DNA from: an uncultured bacterium
GTDB taxonomy: Bacteria; Patescibacteriota; Minisyncoccia; Phycocordibacterales; UBA1006
Reading direction: 5' to 3'
Length of the DNA: 6,273 bases
Assembly: GCA_937898165.1 (NCBI GenBank)
Contig: CALDKO010000013.1
Coordinates: 1-6,273, forward strand
Position numbers and translations under genes: made by a program. The notes below the pieces were generated by a model that was given only the letters and a program-made list of their open reading frames with translations, made no database searches and had not been told where the DNA came from. Positions 1 through 6,177 of this stretch are shown in pieces (the first letter of the stretch is position 1; every line of letters begins with the position of its first letter).

Positions 1-978
1 ACAGAACATTTTACCGATGTAAAAGAGCTTGAATTGTTTACGGTATTACAATCGATTTTTGATGATATAACCTTTAAAGATAAGGAGCGATCCTTTTTAG
101 TATCACAACAAGAAGAGGAACGACAGAAAGAAGTACTCGCGAAATCTTCTATTCCATCAATAGTAACTTATGACACTGATGTTGCCCAAAGCGTTGCAGG
201 ATACCAGGGAAAAGTTATTTCTGAATTATTAACCGAGGCGCGAGCACGCGAAGCTGAAAAAAAATCCGTAAGTCCAAAAAATCCAAAAAATATTTTTTAT
301 ATGATTGGTTCTGTGATTTTGATTCTGGCGGGTATTATTGGGATTGGTTATGCATATATTTCACAAATACCAAAAACCGTACCATTACTGCGAACTGATA
401 CAACAAAATATGCAACTAATGTATTACGAGTTGAAACTATTCAACCTTTTGAGTTAACATCAGTTGAAATATTTAAACTAAAAGATAAACTGAAAGAATT
501 ACAAGCAAGTGAAATTGGTACAAAAACATTTTCTGCTATTGTTCCATTACAACAGGGAGCACGAACAACGTTGCAATTATTTATTGAAACATTTGGAATT
601 AAATTCCCAACAGGTTTTGCATCACAGGCGGATGAATTCGTCTATGGTTATTATCAACCATCATCTGGCATAAAAGTTCCGTTTCTCCTGATTCGTTTTG
701 AAGGATACGATATGATGTACCAATTAATACATAAATGGGAACCGGATATTGTTGGTGGTACCCAGTTATTATTCTGGCCTGATGAAACATCGACTACATT
801 AATCAAGGAAGAAGCACCGGTATTTGTTGATACAATTGTAAACAATATTCCAATGCGTATTGGAACAACGACATCTGGTAAAACTATTTCCTATGGATTT
901 CTCACTGACGGAACATTATTAATTACACCATCTGCAGAAATAGCAGAACCATTATTACGCCGCATGATTGGACGATAG
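1..978 (+). CDS. Single-pass membrane protein of unknown function, 5' partial
   Basis: I do not recognise this family. The frame is open from base 1 to the TAG at 976-978, so the gene probably begins upstream of the window. A TTG at 34 could be a start (314 aa), with a purine-rich stretch before it, but eleven sense codons precede it without a stop. Numbering from that TTG: a charged, glutamate- and lysine-rich N-terminal part (about 1-85, with QQEEERQKE near 25-33); one strong hydrophobic segment at about 87-109; then some 200 residues with mixed beta and helix character, ending in a glycine- and leucine-rich stretch (YGFLTDGTLLIT, about 288-299). The topology suggests a cytoplasmic N-terminus and a large extracytoplasmic C-terminal domain, consistent with an envelope or secretion-apparatus protein, but nothing identifies a partner. 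There is no catalytic motif. It ends 45 bp before the next gene, which has its own promoter. Confidence 0.8.
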   Translation, partial: TEHFTDVKELELFTVLQSIFDDITFKDKERSFLVSQQEEERQKEVLAKSSIPSIVTYDTDVAQSVAGYQGKVISELLTEARAREAEKKSVSPKNPKNIFYMIGSVILILAGIIGIGYAYISQIPKTVPLLRTDTTKYATNVLRVETIQPFELTSVEIFKLKDKLKELQASEIGTKTFSAIVPLQQGARTTLQLFIETFGIKFPTGFASQADEFVYGYYQPSSGIKVPFLLIRFEGYDMMYQLIHKWEPDIVGGTQLLFWPDETSTTLIKEEAPVFVDTIVNNIPMRIGTTTSGKTISYGFLTDGTLLITPSAEIAEPLLRRMIGR

Positions 979-991
979 TCACACCAGTGAC
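978..991. promoter_or_regulatory. Inverted repeat overlapping the -35 box of the DksA-like gene
   Basis: GTCAC (978-982) and GTGAC (987-991) form perfect 5-bp arms around the 4-nt spacer ACCA. The right arm overlaps the -35-like GTGACA at 987-992, where a repressor site would commonly lie. The left arm begins inside the stop codon of the preceding gene. No T-run follows on the plus strand, so it is not an intrinsic terminator for the upstream gene. The operator role is inference, and such a short palindrome could be chance. Confidence 0.3.
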
Positions 992-1014
992 AAAACTAGA
1001 ATCTTTGCTATACT
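987..1014 (+). promoter_or_regulatory. Sigma-70-type promoter of the DksA-like gene
   Basis: The -35 box is GTGACA (987-992, five of six consensus bases), followed by a 16-bp spacer and the -10 box TATACT (1009-1014, five of six). Only 9 nt separate the -10 from the ATG at 1024, so the predicted transcription start is at about 1021-1024. The messenger would be leaderless or nearly so, which fits the lack of a Shine-Dalgarno sequence. Confidence 0.65.
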
Positions 1015-1023
1015 CACTACACT

Positions 1024-1398
1024 ATGAACAAAATCGACAAAAAAACCCTTGCGGACCTGAAAAAACTACTAGAAACCGAGGAAGAAACACTCCGTGGGGA
1101 ACTTTCTAGTATTGGTGTCCAAAACAAAAGTACTGGAGACTGGATGGCAGTCCCTGTCGAAACTGATGGAGATGCAGAATCTGATTATACTGACCAGGCT
1201 GACTATGTAGAAGACTTCGAATCTCGATCTGCACGATTAGGTGAAATCGAATTACGATTTAAAGCTGTTGTTGACGCTCTTAAAAAAATGGAAGATGGAA
1301 ACTATGGTATCTGTGAAAAATCAGGACAACCTATCGAACTTGATCGTTTAATGGCAAATCCTGCAGCACGAACTTGTAAAGCAATGATGAATCTATAA
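1024..1398 (+). CDS. DksA/TraR-family RNA polymerase-binding protein with degenerate zinc finger
   Basis: The protein has 124 aa. Family members bind in the RNA polymerase secondary channel and modulate transcription initiation, often together with (p)ppGpp. The N-terminal part (about 1-35) and residues 68-92 are helical and charged, forming the two strands of the expected coiled coil. The tip carries D54-x2-D57-x-A59, matching the DxxDxA motif of DksA. The C-terminal finger follows YGIC with the family spacing C-x2-C-x17-C-x2-C, but only C97 and C118 remain: Ser100 and Met121 occupy the other two positions. The segment between (GQPIELDRLMANPAARTC) is otherwise typical. Zinc binding is therefore doubtful, as in known cysteine-poor DksA paralogues. 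ATG 1024 is chosen because it sits 9 nt after a clear -10 box. The stop lies inside the left arm of a strong terminator, so the gene is probably monocistronic. Family assignment is secure; equivalence to E. coli DksA is not. Confidence 0.9.
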   Translation: MNKIDKKTLADLKKLLETEEETLRGELSSIGVQNKSTGDWMAVPVETDGDAESDYTDQADYVEDFESRSARLGEIELRFKAVVDALKKMEDGNYGICEKSGQPIELDRLMANPAARTCKAMMNL

Positions 1399-1434
1399 TA
1401 AAAAACTACTCACATGAGTAGTTTTTTATTATAG
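1393..1434 (+). terminator. Rho-independent terminator after the DksA-like gene
   Basis: This is a perfect inverted repeat with 20-bp arms (1393-1412 and 1415-1434) and CA between them. The arm core is ACTACTCA / TGAGTAGT flanked by A6 and T6, so the right side supplies the U-tract. The hairpin starts at the last sense codon of the preceding gene and includes its stop. Because the A-run and T-run are symmetric it can terminate in both directions. It is nearly identical to the hairpin at 3007-3050. Confidence 0.9.
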
Positions 1435-1450
1435 AATTATTAACGACATT

Positions 1451-1479
1451 TTTTCAAAATAACATACTCGTGATAAAAT
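1451..1479 (+). promoter_or_regulatory. Putative promoter of comM
   Basis: TTTTCA (1451-1456, four of six to TTGACA), a 17-bp spacer, and TAAAAT (1474-1479, five of six to TATAAT). The -10 ends 9 nt before the ATG at 1489, the same distance as for the preceding gene. Transcription would start at about 1486-1489, giving a leaderless message. The region is AT-rich, so the -35 call is weak. Confidence 0.5.
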
Positions 1480-1488
1480 ATTTTTTAT

Positions 1489-3012
1489 ATGATTTCTACA
1501 TTTTCGCGTGTGTATTCTGCGCAACCTTTTCAATTACAAGGACATGTTGTTACCGTGGAGGTAGATATTACTAATGGACTGCATAGTTTTACAATTATTG
1601 GTTTACCAGATAAAGCAGTAGAAGAATCTCGTGATCGAGTATCAAGTTCCATAAAAAATTCAGGATTTGTTTCACCAAAACAAGAAAACTTTAAAACGGT
1701 AGTATCGCTTGCTCCTGCGGAATTAAAAAAGGAAGGATCGTATTTTGATCTTGCTATTGCACTTGGTTATTTACTATCATCACATACCATTGATTTTGAT
1801 CCAGAGCATAAAATATTTTTAGGTGAATTATCATTGGATGGAAGCATTCAACCGGTTGGTGGGGTATTACCATTAGTACAACATGCAAAACAAAATGGTT
1901 TTACTCAAATTTTTGTACCGCGAAAAAATGCTCGCGAGGCTGCGTTGGTTTCAGGTATTACCATTTATGCTGTTGATACTTTGAAACAAGTGGTAGATCA
2001 TCTAACTGGTACCGAAAAATTAATCCCCGAACCACAGACAGAAATTAATTTCAACGAGCATCAAGAAATAGCAACTAATTTTTTTGATATAAAAGGACAA
2101 GAGGTCGCAAAAAGGGGATTGGAAATTGCAGCAGCTGGTGGACATAATATTGTCATGTTCGGTCCACCAGGAACAGGGAAAACAATGTTGGCCCGTGCAT
2201 TTACTGGGATCCTCCCAACACTGTCATTAGATGAAGCACTGGAAGTTACTGGTATCCATAGTATTTCTGGAAAGCTGCAACAACCATTAATTATTCATCC
2301 ACCTTTCAGATCACCACATCATACATCGAGTTATGTATCACTCATTGGTGGCGGAACAATTCCAAAACCAGGCGAAGTAACTCTTGCTCATCGTGGTGTA
2401 TTATTCCTCGATGAATTTCCAGAATTTGAAACACGAGTTTTAGAATCAATGCGACAACCGTTAGAAGATCGTATTGTAAATATTTCCCGAGCAAAAGGGA
2501 CCGCAACATTTCCATCACAATTTATTTTAGTTGCTGCAATGAATCCCTGTCCCTGCGGAAATGCAGGGTCATTACATAAAAAATGTATTTGTACTCAAAA
2601 CGATATTGCCAGGTATACACGAAAAATTTCAGGTCCTATCATGGATCGTATTGATCTATGGATTCCTGTAGAACATATTGATTATGAAAAACTTGGGAAC
2701 AGTCATCATGCAGAAAAAAGTGAAGAGATAAAAAATCGAGTGAAGCAAACTCGTGATAAACAATTCAAAAGATTTAACACCTACCAAAAATTAAATGCAC
2801 ACATGCAATCAAGAGATGTTGAACAATTAGAAATTACTGATGATGCACGACAAACATTAAATAAGAGTGCGCAATTTATGAAATTATCACCTCGCGCATA
2901 TCATCGTGTCATAAAACTTGCTCGGACAATTGCAGATTTGGATTCTTCAGAAATAATTACCGGTGACCATATTTTGGAAGCACTACAATACAGACCAAAA
3001 CAGAATTATTAA
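1489..3012 (+). CDS. comM: ComM/YifB-family Mg-chelatase-like AAA+ ATPase
   Basis: The 507-aa product is full length for the family. ComM forms hexamers that drive branch migration of recombination intermediates, helping to integrate transformed DNA into the chromosome. An N-terminal Lon-S5-like domain (about 1-170) has the family signatures GLPDKAVEESRDRV (38-51) and LGELSLDG (111-118). The AAA+ core follows: Walker A GPPGTGKT (225-232), RSPHHTSS (274-281), Walker B VLFLDEF (304-310, D308/E309), sensor-1 region MNPCPCG (351-357), a Cys pair at 366/368 which with C354/C356 makes the usual four-cysteine insert, and the arginine-finger segment SGPIMDRIDLW (381-391, R387). The C-terminal helical domain has SPRAYHRVIKLARTIADL (467-484). 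All key residues are present, so it should be active. ATG 1489 gives the canonical family N-terminus. It is transcribed alone, between two matching hairpin terminators. It suggests, but does not prove, that the organism takes up DNA. Confidence 0.96.
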   Translation: MISTFSRVYSAQPFQLQGHVVTVEVDITNGLHSFTIIGLPDKAVEESRDRVSSSIKNSGFVSPKQENFKTVVSLAPAELKKEGSYFDLAIALGYLLSSHTIDFDPEHKIFLGELSLDGSIQPVGGVLPLVQHAKQNGFTQIFVPRKNAREAALVSGITIYAVDTLKQVVDHLTGTEKLIPEPQTEINFNEHQEIATNFFDIKGQEVAKRGLEIAAAGGHNIVMFGPPGTGKTMLARAFTGILPTLSLDEALEVTGIHSISGKLQQPLIIHPPFRSPHHTSSYVSLIGGGTIPKPGEVTLAHRGVLFLDEFPEFETRVLESMRQPLEDRIVNISRAKGTATFPSQFILVAAMNPCPCGNAGSLHKKCICTQNDIARYTRKISGPIMDRIDLWIPVEHIDYEKLGNSHHAEKSEEIKNRVKQTRDKQFKRFNTYQKLNAHMQSRDVEQLEITDDARQTLNKSAQFMKLSPRAYHRVIKLARTIADLDSSEIITGDHILEALQYRPKQNY

Positions 3013-3050
3013 ATAAAAAACTACTCATGTGAGTAGTTTTTTATTTAATA
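3007..3050. terminator. Bidirectional terminator between comM and the M23 hydrolase
   Basis: This is a perfect inverted repeat with 21-bp arms (3007-3027 and 3030-3050) and TG between them, again with A6...T6 around ACTACTCA / TGAGTAGT. It serves convergent genes: the comM stop (TAA, 3010-3012) lies in the left arm, and the stop of the minus-strand gene (complement of 3045-3047) lies in the right arm. Its central 34 bp are identical to the reverse complement of the central 34 bp of the hairpin at 1393-1434. Confidence 0.9.
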
Positions 3051-4079
3051 TAATATTGGAGTTTTAATGTTTCGGAATTCGAGGTGTAAATGATTTCCGG
3101 TGCGTCCGATCACACGCCCTGTGTGACCAACTTCGCCAATCTTTTGACCTTGTGCAACATGGTCACCTACATTTACAGTAACTTTACTTTGATGGGCATA
3201 CAAACTTTGTGAACCATTTGGATGTTGAATAATAGTTAATCCTCCGTATCCACCATTGTAACCAGAACCTTTTGCTAGGATTACTGTTCCTTCAGCTGCA
3301 GCTACAATTGGTGTTCCTTCTGGGGCACCAATATCAATAGCATTGTATGGGCCATGAAACCCTTGGGTTTTTGTCCCTACTACAGGACGAATGAAATATC
3401 CTTTTGGTGCAGACTGTTTTGAAGTCCCTCCAATTTTGCCCATGGCATTTTTATATTGTGAGTCATTACTATTTCCGCCTTTTCCGTTTTTACCTGAAGA
3501 TTTTGCAAGTTGAGCCTGTGTAAACTGAATTTCTCCATCAGGAACTATAATAGTTGATCCAACAATTAATTTTTCACCTGAACTCAAGTCATTATATGAA
3601 GATATGTCAGAAGTATCGGCTTTATATTTCTTTGCAATTGTTGCAACTGTATCACCTTTAGTTACTTTGTGTCGAACTCCTGTAATTGGCAAGATTACTA
3701 ATTTTTGCCCAACTCTTACGGTTGATTTTGCAGGAATATCGTTTGCCCATCGAATAGTGTTAGTACTTACTCCGAATTGACTTGCAATACCAGATAAAGT
3801 ATCCCCTGATTCAACTACATAGGTAGAAATAGTTTCACGATCAGGAACATCTACTGTTTCTAAATCATACAATGAAAATGGGGCAGTCAATGTATCATCG
3901 TCAGTAATAGGTGCGGTAGGGTCAACAGATGCAAGTATCATTGGTGATAAGTGCGCTTCCATAATTGGAAGACTCTGTAATGTTTCTGCTCGTGGGGTGT
4001 CATTCCGTTCTGCAGACGCAAAATTAAAGAGACCAGCAGAAACAACGTTTGGAGCAATTGCCCAAACGGTTACTGTCAC
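3045..4079 (-). CDS. LysM-LysM-M23 family peptidoglycan hydrolase (envelope-exported)
   Basis: The product is a murein hydrolase of the zinc-dependent M23 (lysostaphin-type) endopeptidase family, 344 aa from a GTG at 4079. Domains: hydrophobic N-terminus (about 1-22); low-complexity acidic region (about 25-85); LysM 1 (about 86-131, VVESGDTLSGIA); LysM 2 (about 136-180, KVTKGDTVATIAKKY); Gly/Ser/Lys-rich linker (about 184-225); M23 domain (about 228-340). Zinc and catalytic residues are visible: H242 and D249 in FHGPYNAIDIG, H296 in YAHQS, and H330/H332 in NHLHLEF. It should bind and cut peptidoglycan outside the membrane. The start is doubtful: from GTG the signal segment has no basic n-region. 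The frame stays open to 4166, and the extra codons encode a lysine-containing stretch joined to the hydrophobic segment, but none is ATG, GTG or TTG. A natural start would be at about 4148 (ATA codon followed by NFFKSK). The 3' end overlaps the bidirectional terminator. Confidence 0.93.
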   Translation of the reverse strand: MTVTVWAIAPNVVSAGLFNFASAERNDTPRAETLQSLPIMEAHLSPMILASVDPTAPITDDDTLTAPFSLYDLETVDVPDRETISTYVVESGDTLSGIASQFGVSTNTIRWANDIPAKSTVRVGQKLVILPITGVRHKVTKGDTVATIAKKYKADTSDISSYNDLSSGEKLIVGSTIIVPDGEIQFTQAQLAKSSGKNGKGGNSNDSQYKNAMGKIGGTSKQSAPKGYFIRPVVGTKTQGFHGPYNAIDIGAPEGTPIVAAAEGTVILAKGSGYNGGYGGLTIIQHPNGSQSLYAHQSKVTVNVGDHVAQGQKIGEVGHTGRVIGRTGNHLHLEFRNIKTPILY

Positions 4080-4166
4080 AATGGTTGCACCACTTGTGAG
4101 TTTTTGTATAACAGATAAAGAAGGAGTTTTTGATTTGAAAAAGTTTATAAGCCAAGAAAAAATAAA

Positions 4167-4359
4167 CTACCTAGAAAAGACCAAAAGATATAAATAAATT
4201 GAGAATTCTAGATAATTTTTTACGGTGAAGCGGGAAAACAACCATGACAGCCATACTACAGTAACTGAATTTGGGGCACTAATGCCTCTTATACCAAAGG
4301 GTAACACATGATCCCTGATCAGCAATAGGAAAACCAAAAAAGAGAACGATTATGGATTT
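4167..4359. other. Non-coding divergent spacer with a GC-richer, possibly structured island
   Basis: This spacer separates the M23 gene (-) from rsmA (+). The first part, to about 4220, is very AT-rich. From about 4221 to 4330 I count 49 G/C in 110 bases, against 19 in the 90 bases at 4131-4220. The island has short complementary stretches: GGCA/TGCC (4275-4278 with 4283-4286, loop CTAA), TTTGG/CCAAA enclosing it (4270-4274 with 4294-4298), and TGATC/GATCA (4309-4313 with 4317-4321). No reading frame of useful length is seen on either strand. GC-rich islands in AT-rich spacers often mark structured RNAs, but I recognise no family, and the strand is undetermined. The island could also simply hold regulatory sites for the two divergent genes. 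Confidence 0.35.
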
Positions 4360-4373
4360 TTGTCAAAATACAG

Positions 4374-4379
4374 TATGAT
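4374..4379 (+). promoter_or_regulatory. Putative -10 box of rsmA
   Basis: TATGAT (five of six to TATAAT) ends 7 nt before the ATG at 4387. An overlapping alternative is GATAAT at 4377-4382. No convincing -35 lies 16-18 bp upstream. The spacing supports a leaderless rsmA message starting at or next to 4387, and it is the reason for preferring that ATG over ATG 4375 or TTG 4360, which lie in or upstream of the box. Confidence 0.4.
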
Positions 4380-4386
4380 AATACAT

Positions 4387-5202
4387 ATGACACTACAGGT
4401 TATTCCAAAAAAATCGCTTGGCCAGAATTTTTTAAACTCGGAACGAGTTGTTTCACGAATCTGTGAGACAGTAGAAGCTACCGTAAAAGACACTATCCTT
4501 GAAATTGGACCAGGATTGGGAGCTTTAACTGAAAAATTCATAGAATTACCCGGAAAAGTGGTTGCTATTGAAAAAGATGACCAATTATTTGATATATTGA
4601 ACGAAAAATTCAAAAACGAGATCAAAAAACAGAAATTAACCTTAATAAACAATGACATTATCGACTTTGACCCAAAAACACTTAAAAAAATAGGAGTGCA
4701 CGACTATATTATAGCTGCAAACATTCCTTATAATATAACAGGATTGATCATTAGAAAGTTTTTATCTGAGGAATTTCAACCAAAAAAGATGATTCTATTG
4801 ATCCAAAGCGAGGTTGCTACACGAATTTTAGCCAGAGATAACAAGGAATCATTGCTTTCTATCAGTGTAAAAGTATATGGAACTCCAAAATTAGTAACCA
4901 AGGTTGCCCGAGGTAATTTCAATCCAGTTCCACGTGTTGATTCTGCAGTAATAAAAATTGAGAATATTTCAAGAAAAAACTTTACAAATGATCAATTTGA
5001 AAAAAAATTCTTTGAAATTATCCATGCTGGATTTGCTCATAAACGAAAAGTGCTTATCAAAAACATATTAGACGCTGGATTAGGTAATCGTGCATTACTT
5101 GAAAAAATATTTTCAGAACGAAAACTAACATTAACTGTTCGATCCGAAGAATTAACCGTGGACGACTGGATTTTTATTACCAATGTATTGTATAATCAAT
5201 AA
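4387..5202 (+). CDS. rsmA: 16S rRNA dimethyladenosine transferase RsmA (KsgA)
   Basis: The enzyme uses S-adenosylmethionine to dimethylate two adjacent adenosines (A1518/A1519, E. coli numbering) in the last helix of 16S rRNA, a late step and checkpoint in 30S assembly. The 271-aa length is typical. From ATG 4387: substrate-side signature PKKSLGQNFL (7-16); SAM motif I LEIGPGLGALTE (38-49); acidic residues of motif II, AIEKD (60-64); D90 in NND before IIDFD; catalytic motif IV NIPYNITG (112-119); the FNPVPRVDSAV signature (178-188); and HAGFAHKRK (213-221) in the small C-terminal helical domain. All catalytic motifs are intact. In-frame ATG 4375 and TTG 4360 would add 4 or 9 residues. 4387 is chosen because the others fall in or before the -10-like sequence and family proteins start close to the PKKSLGQ motif. 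The Erm and Dim1 relatives are less likely given the housekeeping context and length. The stop is 4 nt before the next gene. Confidence 0.97.
   Translation: MTLQVIPKKSLGQNFLNSERVVSRICETVEATVKDTILEIGPGLGALTEKFIELPGKVVAIEKDDQLFDILNEKFKNEIKKQKLTLINNDIIDFDPKTLKKIGVHDYIIAANIPYNITGLIIRKFLSEEFQPKKMILLIQSEVATRILARDNKESLLSISVKVYGTPKLVTKVARGNFNPVPRVDSAVIKIENISRKNFTNDQFEKKFFEIIHAGFAHKRKVLIKNILDAGLGNRALLEKIFSERKLTLTVRSEELTVDDWIFITNVLYNQ
5191..5196 (+). promoter_or_regulatory. Perfect -10 box inside the rsmA 3' end, for the downstream gene
   Basis: TATAAT matches the consensus exactly and is preceded by TTG. It lies in the last rsmA codons (Tyr-Asn) and ends 10 nt before the ATG at 5207. The -35 is weak (TGGATT at 5167-5172, 18-bp spacer). 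It suggests that the downstream gene can be transcribed independently as a leaderless message as well as by read-through from rsmA. Confidence 0.5.
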
Positions 5203-5206
5203 TGAT

Positions 5207-6145
5207 ATGAATACCTCTAATATTGATAATAAAAAAACTGAAAACACTATACAACCACCAAAACATCCATGGGAAAAATATTTACCTGGACCACAGATCA
5301 GACGCGTGTTGATCATTATACTAATCCTAATTATTGGATATGCATTATGGAAACCTGCATTATCGCTCATTCAAAAAATTAGAAATAGTGCGTTACAATC
5401 ATTAGTAGCTATCCCAACACCAGTAGCAGGAGAGCGAGCAAAAGGAGAGCTCAGTGTTGATAAAGATACCGATGGTGATGGACTTGCTGATTGGCAAGAA
5501 GCATTAATTGGTACCGATCCAAATATTCCAAACAGTGCAGACAGTGTTCCACAGGATGTACGTTATTTATTAAACAGTGAAGCTGCAAAAAATGCAGTTA
5601 CCACAGAAGATAAACTTGCGTTGAAAATCTATCAACGACTACAAACAGATCCAAAAGGAAACAATATTGAAGAAGCGGTTCAGGCAGCAACTACCAAAGA
5701 ATTATTGGATCTTGCAGATTCAATTGAAAATCAAATCTCACCATATACATTAGATGATATTGAATATTCAGAAGATAATGCAGAGGCACCTTATAAAGCA
5801 AAAATAGATAGTGTAAAAAAGATTGTGGTATTAGATGATGCATCTATAAAAGCAATATATGCAAGTTTGTTCAGCGGTGAAAATAGCAACCAATTAACAT
5901 CGTTCCAAAGTACGTTAAGTCGTGAAGTTACAGAGTTGAAAGCATTACCTGTACCTAATGATTTTATCGAAGGTCATCTACTGTTATTAAATGATTTAAA
6001 AAGAATGTCAGAAGCATTATCAAAAAGTGTTTTTGGTCCAACAGATCAATCAACCCGAATTGCTCTATTCCTTGTTTTCCAAAAAAACTATAATTTATTA
6101 GTAAATAATTATGATACGATGCAACGCATGTTTGCTGTCAACTAA
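5207..6145 (+). CDS. Membrane-anchored protein with thrombospondin type 3-like calcium loop
   Basis: The product is 312 aa from ATG 5207; the function is unknown. A polar N-terminus (1-30) with a basic RR at 32-33 precedes one hydrophobic helix (about 33-49). Residues 85-98 read DKDTDGDGLADWQE, the D-x-D-x-D-G-D-G pattern of thrombospondin type 3/EF-hand-like calcium loops, followed by GTDP (102-105), as is common in surface proteins. The remaining roughly 200 residues are predicted largely helical, with no catalytic motif or sorting signal. The likely topology is a short cytoplasmic tail, one membrane anchor and a calcium-stabilised extracytoplasmic domain. The frame also has ATG 5183, which would overlap rsmA by 20 bp. 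5207 is preferred because it lies 4 nt after the rsmA stop and 10 nt after a perfect TATAAT. A role at the cell surface is inference from topology only. Confidence 0.85.
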   Translation: MNTSNIDNKKTENTIQPPKHPWEKYLPGPQIRRVLIIILILIIGYALWKPALSLIQKIRNSALQSLVAIPTPVAGERAKGELSVDKDTDGDGLADWQEALIGTDPNIPNSADSVPQDVRYLLNSEAAKNAVTTEDKLALKIYQRLQTDPKGNNIEEAVQAATTKELLDLADSIENQISPYTLDDIEYSEDNAEAPYKAKIDSVKKIVVLDDASIKAIYASLFSGENSNQLTSFQSTLSREVTELKALPVPNDFIEGHLLLLNDLKRMSEALSKSVFGPTDQSTRIALFLVFQKNYNLLVNNYDTMQRMFAVN

Positions 6146-6177
6146 TGTATGAAAACTATTCAAAAAAAAGTAATATC

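Noticed and set aside
599..845. Two overlapping minus-strand frames of 63 codons inside the first gene
   Set aside because: Both are fully contained in, and antisense to, a long plus-strand frame, with no recognisable motif.
1393..3050. Hairpin pair as terminal inverted repeats of a transposon carrying comM
   Set aside because: comM is a conserved chromosomal gene, there is no transposase, and each hairpin is placed exactly at gene ends with a U-tract, so a terminator function is the simpler reading.
3997..4197. 66-codon plus-strand frame opposite the M23 N-terminus
   Set aside because: It lies antisense to the M23 gene and its upstream open frame, has no promoter-like or SD signal of its own, and has a composition that looks like a shadow of the opposite frame.
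4080..4350. Known riboswitch or ribozyme (c-di-AMP ydaO type upstream of a wall hydrolase; hammerhead, from CTGATCAGC near 4315)
   Set aside because: The conserved core sequences of these families could not be found on either strand; only generic short stems are visible.
4361..4366. Perfect minus-strand TTGACA as a -35 box for the M23 gene or a spacer RNA
   Set aside because: No acceptable -10 hexamer follows at 16-18 bp on the minus strand (the positions hold T/C-rich sequence).
4350..4658. 102-codon minus-strand frame opposite the start of rsmA
   Set aside because: Its codons mirror the well-supported rsmA coding sequence. The Phe/Ser/Asn-rich product is typical of an antisense shadow.
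5152..5370. 72-codon minus-strand frame across the rsmA / TSP3-like gene junction
   Set aside because: It is antisense to two supported genes; its hydrophobic stretch is just the complement of the membrane-helix codons.
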